This document shows, piece by piece, positions 34,953 to 44,516 of a stretch of DNA of 64,000 nucleotides. Position 1 is the stretch's first letter, and every line of letters starts with the position of its first letter. The DNA lies in the NCBI GenBank assembly GCA_029251405.1, contig JAQXDK010000021.1:1-64000 (forward strand), given 5' to 3'. Source of the stretch: Flavobacteriales bacterium (GTDB taxonomy: Bacteria > Bacteroidota > Bacteroidia > Flavobacteriales_D > Parvicellaceae). The position numbers were made by a program, and so were the translations under genes. Below the pieces are notes generated by a model that did not search any database, had not been told where the DNA came from, and saw nothing but the letters and a program-made list of their open reading frames with translations.

Positions 34953-37055
34953 TTGATTAACAGCTTATTACATACCTCCATAGAATATTTAAAGGGTGTT
35001 GGTCCAAAAAGAGCTGACGTTCTCAAATCTGAACTTAATATTTTTAGGTATAGAGATTTACTAAATCATTTCCCATTTAGATATGTAGACAGGACTCAAA
35101 CCATATTGATTAAAAATATACTTGAATCTACAGACAATGTACAGCTATTAGTTAAAATTATCGATGTAAAAGAACTGGGTCAGCCAAGAAAAAAAAGATT
35201 AGTTGTTACAGCTTCAGACGAAAGTGGATCTATACAACTAGTATGGTTTAGGGGAGTTAAATGGCTAAAGTCTGCTGTGAAAGTTGGTGAGTACTATGTT
35301 GTTTTTGGTAAACCTACTGTATATGGAAATAGAATAAATTTTAATCATCCTGAAATTGAATTAGAGGAAAAGAACAAAAATAAAGCAGGTAGTTTACAAC
35401 CTGTTTACCATTCTACAGAAAAACTAGCTGCTTTCGGCCTTCATTCAAAAGGTTTAGAAAATCTAATGCGAAATTTATTACCTCAGGTCATGAATGTAAT
35501 TCCCTTAACATTGTCTAAAAGAATTGAACAAAAAAATAATTTCCCAAACGTAAATTCTGCTTACTCTAATATTCATTTTCCACAAGACAAAATTGCACTA
35601 CAAAAGTCAATTTTAAGACTAAAATATGAGGAGCTATTCTTTTTGCAACTAGGGATGACGCGACAAAAAATTAATACTAGAAAAAAATCTAAAGGCTATA
35701 TTTTCAATAAGGTTGGTAATAATTTCAATGATTTTTTCAACAACCATTTACCCTTTGAATTAACAAATGCTCAGAAGAGAGTTGTGAAGGAAATTAGAAA
35801 AGATTTGGGTTCTGGCATGCATATGAATAGGTTACTTCAAGGAGATGTTGGCAGCGGTAAAACATTAGTTGCTGTATTGACAATTCTTTTAGCTATTGAC
35901 AATGGTTTTCAGGCTTGCTTAATGGCTCCAACAGAAATTTTAGCCAATCAACATTTTAAGACAATTTTAAATTTTTTAAAGCCTCTTGGAATCAAAATTT
36001 CTCTGTTAACTGGTTCTGTAAAAAAAGCTGATCGAAAAGTTATTCATGAGTCCTTAGAAAATGGGAGCTTAAATATTTTAGTAGGTACTCATGCTCTTAT
36101 TGAAGATAAGGTGAAGTTTAAAAATTTAGGAATTTCAATAATTGATGAACAACATAGATTTGGCGTAGCTCAAAGAGCAAAATTGTGGAAGAAAAATAAT
36201 TTCCCTCCACATGTTTTAGTGATGACAGCAACACCAATTCCTAGAACTTTAGCCATGACTTTTTATGGTGATCTAGAGGTATCCGTAATTGATGAACTTC
36301 CTCCTGGAAGGAAACCTATTAATACCATTCACAGATTTGATTCTAGTAGGTTGAAAGTTTTTCAATTTATTGAAGATGAAATTAAAAAAGGTCATCAAGT
36401 GTATATTGTTTATCCATTAATTGAAGAGTCAGAGAAATTGGACTACAAAGACTTAATGGATGGTTATGAAAGTATTGTAAGGAGATTTCCTTTACCACAC
36501 TATAAAGTGAGTATTGTTCATGGAAAAATGAAACCAGAGGCTAAAGATTATGAAATGTCACAATTTGTTAAAGGCCAAACTCAAATTATGGTTGCAACTA
36601 CTGTAATTGAAGTAGGAGTAGACGTTCCAAATGCATCTTTAATGATTATAGAAAGTGCTGAAAAATTTGGACTTTCTCAGTTACACCAACTTAGAGGAAG
36701 AGTAGGGCGAGGTGCTGAAAAATCATATTGTATACTTATGAGTGGCTATAAACTATCTAAAGAAGCAAAAATAAGGTTGGAAACCATGGTAAGGACTAAC
36801 GATGGTTTTGAAATTTCAGAGCAAGATTTAAAAATCAGAGGACCGGGTGATGTTATGGGGACTCAACAAAGTGGAGTTTTGGATTTTAAATTAGCCAATC
36901 TTGCTAGAGATGGTCAGCTTGTTCAATTAGCTAAAATTGATGTTGATGAATTACTTAATATGGATCCTCATTTATCCAGTTCTGACAATCAATCAATCAA
37001 CACGGAATTACTTAGGCAAATCAAATTAAAACCAAATTGGAGCAACATAAGTTAA
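34953..37055 (+). CDS. recG: ATP-dependent DNA helicase RecG
   Basis: RecG remodels stalled replication forks and branched recombination intermediates. The 700-residue protein has an N-terminal wedge/OB domain (to about 230), then superfamily 2 helicase motifs: Walker A GDVGSGKT (near 300), IIDEQHRFGVAQR (near 398), MTATPIPRTLAMT, TTVIEVGVDVPNASLM and QLRGRVGRG. The start is TTG at 34953, giving MINSLLHTSIEYLKGVGPKRA, the expected RecG N-terminus. The nearby ATG at 34936 is out of frame and soon stops. Confidence 0.96.
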   Translation: MINSLLHTSIEYLKGVGPKRADVLKSELNIFRYRDLLNHFPFRYVDRTQTILIKNILESTDNVQLLVKIIDVKELGQPRKKRLVVTASDESGSIQLVWFRGVKWLKSAVKVGEYYVVFGKPTVYGNRINFNHPEIELEEKNKNKAGSLQPVYHSTEKLAAFGLHSKGLENLMRNLLPQVMNVIPLTLSKRIEQKNNFPNVNSAYSNIHFPQDKIALQKSILRLKYEELFFLQLGMTRQKINTRKKSKGYIFNKVGNNFNDFFNNHLPFELTNAQKRVVKEIRKDLGSGMHMNRLLQGDVGSGKTLVAVLTILLAIDNGFQACLMAPTEILANQHFKTILNFLKPLGIKISLLTGSVKKADRKVIHESLENGSLNILVGTHALIEDKVKFKNLGISIIDEQHRFGVAQRAKLWKKNNFPPHVLVMTATPIPRTLAMTFYGDLEVSVIDELPPGRKPINTIHRFDSSRLKVFQFIEDEIKKGHQVYIVYPLIEESEKLDYKDLMDGYESIVRRFPLPHYKVSIVHGKMKPEAKDYEMSQFVKGQTQIMVATTVIEVGVDVPNASLMIIESAEKFGLSQLHQLRGRVGRGAEKSYCILMSGYKLSKEAKIRLETMVRTNDGFEISEQDLKIRGPGDVMGTQQSGVLDFKLANLARDGQLVQLAKIDVDELLNMDPHLSSSDNQSINTELLRQIKLKPNWSNIS

Positions 37056-37074
37056 TCTCAACTGTAACATTTCC

Positions 37075-37082
37075 TATATTTG
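37075..37082 (+). promoter_or_regulatory. -7 box of efp
   Basis: TATATTTG is a perfect -7 match 18 nt before the efp ATG, directly after recG. The -33 region is only TTAA. Confidence 0.6.
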
Positions 37083-37100
37083 CACTTTTAAAATTTATTT

Positions 37101-37667
37101 ATGGCTTCAACATCAGATATAAAAAATGGGTTATGTATAAAACATAACAACAAATTAATGCAGGTAAAAGAATTTCAACATGTAAAGCCTGGAAAAGGCC
37201 CAGCATTTGTTCGAACAAAAATGAGAGGAATTGAAGACGGTAGAGTGTTGGATCACACGTTTCCTTCGGGACATAAGATTGAAATTGTTAGAATTGAAAA
37301 TAGATCTTATCAATATTTATATAAAGAAAATGACGGTTATCACTTTATGCATACAGATAACTACGAACAAATATTTATAGAATCTCGAATGATAGACCAA
37401 CCAGAATTTTTAAAAGAAGGTCTTATCTGCACCATTATTTTTCATGCTGAGGAAGAAATGCCAATTTTAGTAGAACAACCTCAATTTTTATCTGCTGAAG
37501 TAACTTACACAGAACCTGGAGTAAAAGGAGATACAGCTACGAATACAATGAAGCCAGCAACTATTGACACAGGAGCAGAAGTGAAAGTTCCTTTATTCAT
37601 AGATACTGGAGATAATATTAAAGTAGATATTCAAAAAGGTATGTACGTAGAAAGAATTAAATCATGA
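37101..37667 (+). CDS. efp: Elongation factor P
   Basis: EF-P rescues ribosomes stalled at polyproline stretches. At 188 residues it has the usual three beta domains. The tip loop is KPGKGPAF, with Lys32 at the position modified in many bacteria. The C-terminal part has VEQPQFLSAEVTYTEPGVKGDTATN and ends DTGDNIKVDIQKGMYVER, both family signatures. Its stop overlaps the start of the VOC gene by 4 nt (ATGA). Confidence 0.97.
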   Translation: MASTSDIKNGLCIKHNNKLMQVKEFQHVKPGKGPAFVRTKMRGIEDGRVLDHTFPSGHKIEIVRIENRSYQYLYKENDGYHFMHTDNYEQIFIESRMIDQPEFLKEGLICTIIFHAEEEMPILVEQPQFLSAEVTYTEPGVKGDTATNTMKPATIDTGAEVKVPLFIDTGDNIKVDIQKGMYVERIKS

Positions 37668-38725
37668 GTTTTACTATTCACGGAATACAACATTTAGGAG
37701 TAGGAGTTCCTAATCATGAAGCTTCTTGGAAATGGTATAGAAAATTCTTTGGAATGGATATTCCATTATTTAATGACGAGGCAGAAGCTCCTTTAATGAC
37801 GATCTACACAAAAGGAAAAGTTATTTCTAAGCGTGCGGCAATGATTTTAAATATTAAAGGTGGCTGTGCAATGGAGGTTGTAAGTCCAAGTACTTTTCAA
37901 GCAACCCATTCAAAAGAAAAACTACAATTGGGTGATTTAGGAATCTTTGTTGGGTTTATTAAGACCCCTAATGTTCAACAAGCATTTAACTTTTTTGATT
38001 CTAATAATGGAAATCTTATTTCTGATGTAGTTAAAACTCATTACGGATATGAAACTTTTTATGTTAAAGATTTAGACGGTTTAATTTGGCAAATTATTCC
38101 AGCTAACGATTTTTATACCAACCATAAGCATATAACTGGAGGAACGGTAGGATGTTCAATTGGAGTTTCAAATATGGAGAAATCTTTGGCATTTTACCAA
38201 CTTTTAGGTTACGATGAGGTTTTAGAAGATCAAACAAGTATTTTCAGTGATTGGTCCAATTTGCCAGGTGGAAAGTCTGAATATAGAAGAGTATTACTTT
38301 CACAAAAAAAACCTTCAGGTGGTGGATTTTCCAAACTAGCTGGTAAAAGTTTTATCGAATTAGTTCAAGATACTTCAAAAAGAAGTCCGCAAAAGATTTA
38401 TGAAAATAGATTATGGGGGGACACAGGGTTTGTTCACTTAGGTTTTGATGTTAGAAATATGAAGGCTCTTGGAGAAAGATTGTCTACAGCAGGATTTGGA
38501 TTTACTTGCGATACTAAAGATGTATTAAGTATGGGAGAAAGTACACGCGTTCATTGTACTTATTGTGAAGATCCAGATGGTACTTTAATTGAAATGATAG
38601 AGGTTTACAAAATTCCAATTATTGAGAAATTAGGTCTTTATTTAAACGTTGAAAAAAGACAACCTTCCCAACCGCTCCCAGATTGGATGTTAAAAGCTTT
38701 AAAATTTACTAGGGTAAAAGATTAA
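37664..38725 (+). CDS. VOC (glyoxalase/dioxygenase) superfamily protein
   Basis: A 353-residue protein with two vicinal-oxygen-chelate modules: about 1-150 (start IHGIQHLGVGVPN, His10 as likely metal ligand; end FYVKDLDGLIWQIIP) and about 160-320 (start VGCSIGVSNMEKSLAFYQ; GFVHLGFDVRN, then CEDPDGTLIEMIEVYK with His and Glu as likely ligands). Substrate is unknown; the size is near that of 4-hydroxyphenylpyruvate dioxygenase, but its C-terminal signature is absent. It overlaps efp by 4 nt and ends tail-to-tail with the SDR gene sharing TTAA. Confidence 0.82.
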   Translation: MSFTIHGIQHLGVGVPNHEASWKWYRKFFGMDIPLFNDEAEAPLMTIYTKGKVISKRAAMILNIKGGCAMEVVSPSTFQATHSKEKLQLGDLGIFVGFIKTPNVQQAFNFFDSNNGNLISDVVKTHYGYETFYVKDLDGLIWQIIPANDFYTNHKHITGGTVGCSIGVSNMEKSLAFYQLLGYDEVLEDQTSIFSDWSNLPGGKSEYRRVLLSQKKPSGGGFSKLAGKSFIELVQDTSKRSPQKIYENRLWGDTGFVHLGFDVRNMKALGERLSTAGFGFTCDTKDVLSMGESTRVHCTYCEDPDGTLIEMIEVYKIPIIEKLGLYLNVEKRQPSQPLPDWMLKALKFTRVKD

Positions 38726-39513
38726 TTATTAGGATTTTGTTTTCTCATGACTTTGTAAAAAAATTCTGGAAAAAATCTTTTTAGATGTACAATAAAGGAC
38801 CCTTTTCCACCAGAGTATATTTCTTTTTTATTATCCATTATTCCATTAATAATATCCTGAGCACATTTTTCAGTAGATATTCCGTTTTCAATAAGTGGAT
38901 CTTTTTCTATTTTAATATCTCCATCTTTGTTAACGGCATTAAGAGAAATGTTAGTTTTTACTAAAAATGGGAACACGATACTTACTGAAATATTATTTTT
39001 TTCCTCTTCAAGGCGAAGAGTTTCAAAAAAACCAACCTGCGCAAATTTTGATGCTGAATAAGAAGATCTTAAGAAAAAACCAAATTTTCCAGAGCTGCTA
39101 CTGACGGTTATAATGTGACCATTTTTCTGTTTTTGCATAACTGGCAAAACAGCTTTAGTTAGTGCCACAGTTCCAAAATAATTGATTTCCATTAACTTAC
39201 GGTCTACTTCAAGGCTGGTTTCAAAAGCCATCGATCTTTGACTAATTCCTGCATTATTTATAAGTAAATCAATACGGTTGAACTTGGAGATGACTTTTTT
39301 TACTTTTTCTGAAAAATCAGCAGACTTCTCTAAGTCTAGTTTTAATATTAGACATTCGGTATCGCATTTCAGTTTTACTTCTTCGAGTTCTTTTTCTCTT
39401 CGTGATGATAGTACCAAATTGGCTCCTAAAGAAGCTAATTTTATTGCCAATGCTTTCCCTATTCCCGAAGTGGCACCGGTTATCCAAACAGTTTTTCCTT
39501 TGAATTCAATCAT
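38722..39513 (-). CDS. Short-chain dehydrogenase/reductase
   Basis: A 263-residue classical SDR oxidoreductase. The NADP(H) loop is GATSGIGKA (near residue 13), NNAG lies near 88, the catalytic Ser is in VSSSSGKFG, and the Y-x3-K is SYSASKFA near 153. The C-terminus ends in a basic, hydrophobic segment (FIVHLKRFFPEFFYKVM), seen in membrane-associated SDRs of the DHRS7 type. Substrate unknown. Its stop codon lies within the VOC stop on the other strand. Confidence 0.9.
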   Translation of the reverse strand: MIEFKGKTVWITGATSGIGKALAIKLASLGANLVLSSRREKELEEVKLKCDTECLILKLDLEKSADFSEKVKKVISKFNRIDLLINNAGISQRSMAFETSLEVDRKLMEINYFGTVALTKAVLPVMQKQKNGHIITVSSSSGKFGFFLRSSYSASKFAQVGFFETLRLEEEKNNISVSIVFPFLVKTNISLNAVNKDGDIKIEKDPLIENGISTEKCAQDIINGIMDNKKEIYSGGKGSFIVHLKRFFPEFFYKVMRKQNPNN

Positions 39514-39568
39514 TCTATAAATATAGGATTTGTATTATAAATAAAGGAGTTGATAAATATGAAAGAAA

Positions 39569-41569
39569 TTATTTGATTAGTGTTTCAATGCTTTCATCGT
39601 CAGCTTTAAAAGGAATGGTGACCTTTAGTTTAGAATTTCTTTTCATTTCTCTTTTAATTGCGAAAATTGCTTCGTCGTTTCTAGCCCAATTTCTTCTTGC
39701 AATTCCATTATTTACGTCCCAGAATAACATGTTGCTTAATTTTTTTTCCGATTCATATGACCCATCTATGGTTAGTCCAAACCCACCGTTAATTACTTCT
39801 CCCCATCCAACGCCACCACCATTATGAATACTCACCCAGGTAGCTCCTCTAAATGAGTCTCCAATAACATTTTGGATAGCCATATCTGCAGTAAATGAAG
39901 AACCATCATATATATTAGATGTCTCTCTGAATGGAGAATCTGTTCCAGAAACATCGTGGTGGTCTCTACCTAGAACAATAGGTGCGGAAATTAATCCTTT
40001 TTCTATAGCTTTATTGAATGCTTTCGCTATAGCAATTCTACCTTCAGAATCTGCATACAAAATTCTTGCTTGTGATCCTACAACTAAATTATTTTGTTGT
40101 GCCCCTTCAATCCATTTGATGTTATCTTTCATTTGTTGTTGGATTTCTGTAGGTGCTTTTTTTATTAATTCTTTTAAAACTTCACAAGCGATGTCGTCTG
40201 TAGTTCTTAAATCTTTAGGATCACAAGAAGTACACACCCATCTGAATGGTCCAAATCCATAATCGAAACACATTGGACCTAATATATCTTGCACATAAGA
40301 TGGATATTTAAAGGTAGTTTTATCGCTGTTTAAAATATCTGCACCAGCTCTTGAAGCTTCTAATAAAAATGCATTTCCATAATCAAAAAAATAAGTTCCT
40401 CTATCAGTATGTTTTTTTATCGCTTTAGTTTGTCTTATTAGAGATTCTTTAACTTTAGTTTTGAATTTAATAGGGTTTTCAACCATTAAATTATTAGCAT
40501 CTTTAAATGATAGTCCGGCTGGATAATATCCTCCAGCCCATGGATTATGAAGTGAAGTTTGGTCAGATCCTAAATCTATGTAGATATTTTCTTCATCAAA
40601 CTTCTCCCAAACATCCACTATGTTGCCATCAAATGCTATTGAAACTATTTCGTTTTGTTTTTTTGCTAGTATAACACGCTCACACAATTGATCTAAATCG
40701 TTTATTATTTCGTCAACCCATCCTTGTTCATGCCTTTTATAACTTGCTTTCGGGTTGATTTCTGCAGTAACAGATATTACACCCGCAATATTTCCAGCTT
40801 TGGGTTGGGCTCCACTCATCCCGCCAAGCCCAGCAGTTACAAATAATTGTCTTTTAGACGAGTCAGATTTTATCATCCTACAAGCATTAAGAACAGTAAT
40901 AGTTGTGCCGTGAACGATACCTTGAGGCCCAATGTACATATAGGAGCCAGCTGTCATTTGACCGTACTGTGTAACTCCTAGTGCATTGAACTTTTCCCAA
41001 TCGTCTGGTTTGGAGTAATTAGGTATCATCATTCCATTCGAAACAACAACTCTTGGTGCATTTTTATTGGAAGGAAACAATCCCAACGGATGTCCACTAT
41101 TTATTACCAGGGTTTGCTCATCATCCATTTCAGATAAATATTGCATGGTTAGTAAATATTGAGCCCAATTTTGAAAAACAGATCCGTTTCCTCCGTAGGT
41201 AATAAGTTCTTGGGGATGCTGAGCTATTTGTGGATCCAAGTTGTTTTGAATCATCAACATGATCGATTTAGCTTGAATCGATTTTCCAGGATATTCTTCT
41301 AATGATCTTGCATGCATTTCATAATCAGGTTGGAATCTATACATGTAAATTCGACCATAATCATTTAATTCTTTAAGAAACTCAGTACCTAAAATTGAGT
41401 GATGTTTTTTTGGGAAGTATCTTAAGGCGTTTTTCAGAGCCAAGATCTTCTCTGTATTGGATAAAATATCCTTCCTTTTGGGTGCATGACTTAAATTATT
41501 AGCTATTTTTTTAAAGGCAGGTAGTTCAGAAGGTATTCCTTTAGAAACTAAATTTTTAAACTTGGTCAT
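39569..41569 (-). CDS. hutU: Urocanate hydratase
   Basis: HutU adds water to urocanate, the second step of histidine breakdown, using tightly bound NAD. The 666-residue protein is of the long Bacteroidota type (the Pseudomonas enzyme is about 555). Motifs are YGGNGSVFQNWAQYLL, GPQGIVHGT, TAGLGGMSGAQPKAG (NAD loop) and FDYGFGPFRWVCTSCDP with the active-site Cys region. The other hut genes are not nearby. It is preceded by the tiny DUF5522 gene, 17 nt away, as a probable two-gene unit. Confidence 0.95.
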   Translation of the reverse strand: MTKFKNLVSKGIPSELPAFKKIANNLSHAPKRKDILSNTEKILALKNALRYFPKKHHSILGTEFLKELNDYGRIYMYRFQPDYEMHARSLEEYPGKSIQAKSIMLMIQNNLDPQIAQHPQELITYGGNGSVFQNWAQYLLTMQYLSEMDDEQTLVINSGHPLGLFPSNKNAPRVVVSNGMMIPNYSKPDDWEKFNALGVTQYGQMTAGSYMYIGPQGIVHGTTITVLNACRMIKSDSSKRQLFVTAGLGGMSGAQPKAGNIAGVISVTAEINPKASYKRHEQGWVDEIINDLDQLCERVILAKKQNEIVSIAFDGNIVDVWEKFDEENIYIDLGSDQTSLHNPWAGGYYPAGLSFKDANNLMVENPIKFKTKVKESLIRQTKAIKKHTDRGTYFFDYGNAFLLEASRAGADILNSDKTTFKYPSYVQDILGPMCFDYGFGPFRWVCTSCDPKDLRTTDDIACEVLKELIKKAPTEIQQQMKDNIKWIEGAQQNNLVVGSQARILYADSEGRIAIAKAFNKAIEKGLISAPIVLGRDHHDVSGTDSPFRETSNIYDGSSFTADMAIQNVIGDSFRGATWVSIHNGGGVGWGEVINGGFGLTIDGSYESEKKLSNMLFWDVNNGIARRNWARNDEAIFAIKREMKRNSKLKVTIPFKADDESIETLIK

Positions 41570-41586
41570 TGTAGGTATGGAATAAA

Positions 41587-41751
41587 TTACTTATTAAAAC
41601 CATAGGGACAGTGCTTGCACTTGCTTTCGCAACAATATCCTCTATCCAAATGATATTTTTCTGTAAAAATAATTAAACCTTCCTTAGAATAATAAAAATC
41701 GTCTTTTTTTGATGTTAAAGTTGAAATACTATCAAACTGAGATCTTGTCAT
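41587..41751 (-). CDS. DUF5522-like small cysteine-rich protein
   Basis: A 54-residue protein, easily missed because of its size. The N-terminal third is polar; the rest has the DUF5522 pattern: GLIIFTEKYHLDRGYCC followed by CKHCPYG, that is, a CC pair (40-41) and a C-x2-C (45, 48). The four cysteines could bind zinc or an Fe-S centre; this is inference. Function unknown. It is co-directional with hutU, which starts 17 nt downstream. A near-consensus -7 box (TAATTTAG) lies just upstream of its ATG. Confidence 0.82.
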   Translation of the reverse strand: MTRSQFDSISTLTSKKDDFYYSKEGLIIFTEKYHLDRGYCCESKCKHCPYGFNK

Positions 41752-41852
41752 GACACTAAATTAAGTGAGAAATAGAAATGATTATACTTTGTTTGACCTT
41801 AATAGCACAATAAATTGATTATCATTCCACAAAATTCACAAATAAAATTGCA

Positions 41853-41860
41853 TACATTTG
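41853..41860 (+). promoter_or_regulatory. -7 box of gdhA
   Basis: TACATTTG is a perfect -7 match 25 nt before the gdhA ATG, in the divergent gap with the DUF5522-hutU unit. No -33 box is evident. Confidence 0.6.
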
Positions 41861-41885
41861 ACCTGAAACTAAAAAATTCTTAAAA

Positions 41886-43238
41886 ATGTCTAATTATCAA
41901 AAACAGATTGATTCATTTATGAAAAATTTAGAGGTAAAAGATGGTCATGAACCAGAATTTATCCAAGCAGTTGAAGAAGTTGCAGAAACCGTTATTCCCT
42001 TTATTGAAAATAATACCAAGTATAAAGAAGCAAAAATTTTAGAAAGAATTGTTGAGCCTGAAAGAGTAATTCAATTTAGAGTTCCTTGGGTGAACGATGC
42101 TGGCGAGCCTCAAATTAACAGAGGATTTAGAGTGGAATTTAATTCTGCTATTGGTCCTTACAAAGGAGGTCTAAGGTTTCACCCTTCTGTAAATCTATCA
42201 ATATTAAAATTTTTGGGTTTTGAACAAATTTTTAAAAATTCATTAACAACCTTGCCAATGGGTGGAGGTAAAGGAGGCTCTGATTTTAATCCTAAAGGAA
42301 AATCAGATAATGAAGTAATGAAATTTTGCCAATCATTCATGACAGAATTATCGAGACATATCGGACCAAATACTGATGTTCCTGCTGGCGATATTGGTGT
42401 TGGTGGAAGGGAGATCGGATATATGTTTGGTCAATACAAAAGATTAAGGAATGAATTTACTGGAGTTTTAACGGGTAAAGGGATAAACTGGGGAGGTTCA
42501 TTAATAAGACCTGAGGCAACAGGATATGGAGTAGTATATTTTGCTGAAAAAATGTTAAATGCTAAAGGAGACGATTTTAAAAATAAAATTGTATCAATTT
42601 CTGGATCTGGAAATGTTGCACAATATGCTTGCGAGAAATGTATTCAACTGGGGGCAAAGGTGGTAACTATGAGTGATTCCAAAGGTTATATCTATGATGC
42701 AGATGGAATAGATGAAGAGAAATTATCTTGGATAATGAATTTAAAAAATGTTGAAAGGGGTAGAATCTCCGAATATGCGAACAAATATGGTAATGCGACT
42801 TTTCATGAAGGAAAAAAGCCTTGGGATGTAAAAGTACACGTGGCTTTACCATGCGCAACTCAAAATGAACTAGCAAAGGATCATGCAAAGATATTAGTTA
42901 ATAACGGATGTATTGCTGTTGTTGAAGGTGCTAACATGCCTTGTAACCCTGAAGCTATAGAGGTTTTCACAGAAAATAAAATTCTTTTTTCACCTGGCAA
43001 GGCTTCAAATGCTGGTGGTGTTGCAACTTCAGGACTAGAAATGTCACAAAACTCTCTAAGATTTAACTGGACTAGAGAAGAAGTTGACAAAAAATTACAC
43101 GATATTATGTTAAGCATACATGAGCAATGTGTTGCCTATGGCACTCAAGAGGATGGTTACATAGATTATGTAAAAGGGGCAAACATAGCTGGTTTTGTAA
43201 AAGTAGCTGATGCCATGATTGACCAAGGTATCGTTTAA
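41886..43238 (+). CDS. gdhA: NADP-specific glutamate dehydrogenase
   Basis: Assimilates ammonium by reductive amination of 2-oxoglutarate. The 450-residue length and sequence fit the hexameric NADP class: [31 protein letters not shown] (about 96-126), the catalytic lysine in [29 protein letters not shown], and the dinucleotide fold [16 protein letters not shown] near residue 238. The C-terminal [13 protein letters not shown] is typical. kbl starts one base after the stop, so they are one operon. Confidence 0.95.
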   Translation: MSNYQKQIDSFMKNLEVKDGHEPEFIQAVEEVAETVIPFIENNTKYKEAKILERIVEPERVIQFRVPWVNDAGEPQINRGFRVEFNSAIGPYKGGLRFHPSVNLSILKFLGFEQIFKNSLTTLPMGGGKGGSDFNPKGKSDNEVMKFCQSFMTELSRHIGPNTDVPAGDIGVGGREIGYMFGQYKRLRNEFTGVLTGKGINWGGSLIRPEATGYGVVYFAEKMLNAKGDDFKNKIVSISGSGNVAQYACEKCIQLGAKVVTMSDSKGYIYDADGIDEEKLSWIMNLKNVERGRISEYANKYGNATFHEGKKPWDVKVHVALPCATQNELAKDHAKILVNNGCIAVVEGANMPCNPEAIEVFTENKILFSPGKASNAGGVATSGLEMSQNSLRFNWTREEVDKKLHDIMLSIHEQCVAYGTQEDGYIDYVKGANIAGFVKVADAMIDQGIV

Positions 43239-43239
43239 G

Positions 43240-44427
43240 ATGTACGGATCAATCAAATATCAGTTAAAAGAAGAGCTTGCTAAAATTGAATCTTTAGGAA
43301 TCTTCAAAAAGGAGCGCGTTATTATCAGCCCACAAGGTTCTAGCGTTTTAGTTAAAGGAGATAAAGAAGTGATAATAATGTGTGCTAATAATTATTTAGG
43401 ATTATCATCAAACACCGAAGTTATATCTGCTGCAAAGTCTGCTTTAGAAACCCATGGATTTGGAATGTCTTCTGTAAGATTTATTTGTGGAACTCAAGAC
43501 ATCCATAAGGAATTAGAAAAAAAAATTGCTGATTTTTACAGTACAGAAGATACAATTTTATATGCTGCTGCCTTTGATGCAAATGGCGGTTTATTTGAAC
43601 CGTTATTCGGTCCAGAAGATGCTATTATATCAGATGAATTAAATCATGCATCAATTATTGATGGAATTAGACTCTGTAAATCCAAGAGGTATAGGTACAA
43701 GCATAGTGACATGGAGGACTTAGAAATACAACTCAAAGAATCCAAGAATTCTAGAAATAGAATTATAGTTACTGATGGTGTTTTTTCTATGGATGGTGAT
43801 ATTGCGAAATTAAATGAAATTTGTGATTTAGCAGACCGATATGACGCACTAGTCATGACCGACGAATGCCATTCCGCAGGATTTATTGGTAAAACAGGAA
43901 GAGGAGTACCGGAATATCACAATGTTATTAACAGAGTTGATATAATCACCGGGACACTAGGCAAGGCTTTAGGTGGTGCAATGGGGGGATATACCACTGG
44001 GAAGAAAGAAATTATTGAGATGTTACGTCAAAAATCTAGACCCTATTTATTTTCCAATTCATTAGCCCCATCTATTGTAGGTGCGGCCAATAAAGTTTTT
44101 GAAATTTTATCTTCAAGTACTTCATTAAGAGATAAGCTGGAAGAAAATACTAAATATTTTAAAAATAAAATTATTAATGCTGGATTTGATGTAAAGCTAG
44201 GTGATTCTCCAATTGTTCCAATTATGCTGTACGAAGCATCGCTATCTCAAAAGTTTGCTGATTTACTTCTAGATGAAGGGGTATATGCAGTTGGTTTTTT
44301 CTATCCAGTGGTGCCAAAGGGAAAGGCGAGAATTAGAACTCAAATTTCAGCAGCTCATTCGAAAGAAGATTTAGATAAGGCAATCAATGCTTTTATAAAA
44401 GTAGGGACCAAATTAAATGTTATTTGA
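43240..44427 (+). CDS. kbl: Glycine C-acetyltransferase (2-amino-3-ketobutyrate CoA ligase)
   Basis: A PLP enzyme of the alpha-oxoamine synthase family that cleaves 2-amino-3-ketobutyrate to glycine and acetyl-CoA in threonine breakdown. The 395-residue form starting MYGSIKYQLKEELAKI (ATG at 43240) is chosen over an ATG at 43219 inside gdhA. Motifs are NNYLGLSSN, FGMSSVRFICGTQDIHKELE, DECHSAGFIG, and the PLP lysine in TGTLGKALGG. Serine palmitoyltransferase and BioF are relatives; overall pattern and length favour Kbl. Confidence 0.92.
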   Translation: MYGSIKYQLKEELAKIESLGIFKKERVIISPQGSSVLVKGDKEVIIMCANNYLGLSSNTEVISAAKSALETHGFGMSSVRFICGTQDIHKELEKKIADFYSTEDTILYAAAFDANGGLFEPLFGPEDAIISDELNHASIIDGIRLCKSKRYRYKHSDMEDLEIQLKESKNSRNRIIVTDGVFSMDGDIAKLNEICDLADRYDALVMTDECHSAGFIGKTGRGVPEYHNVINRVDIITGTLGKALGGAMGGYTTGKKEIIEMLRQKSRPYLFSNSLAPSIVGAANKVFEILSSSTSLRDKLEENTKYFKNKIINAGFDVKLGDSPIVPIMLYEASLSQKFADLLLDEGVYAVGFFYPVVPKGKARIRTQISAAHSKEDLDKAINAFIKVGTKLNVI

Positions 44428-44455
44428 GATTTGATTTTTAAAAAAATCATTATCA

Positions 44456-44487
44456 ATTGTGAGTATCAAAATTATATCATATCTTCG
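44456..44487 (+). promoter_or_regulatory. Promoter of the rplM-rpsI operon
   Basis: ATTG (44456-44459), 20 nt, then TATCTTCG (44480-44487) match the Bacteroidota -33 and -7 boxes with one mismatch each. The start codon is 30 nt further on. Confidence 0.55.
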
Positions 44488-44516
44488 CAGCCCATTAATT
44501 AAATAACATTATAAAA

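Noticed and set aside
37664-38725. Identification of the VOC protein as 4-hydroxyphenylpyruvate dioxygenase
   Set aside because: Length and two-module layout fit, but the conserved C-terminal segment and metal triad spacing of that enzyme are not visible.
44435-44452. TGATTTTT/AAAAATCA inverted repeat after kbl
   Set aside because: Made only of weak pairs with almost no loop and no following T run; not convincing as a terminator.
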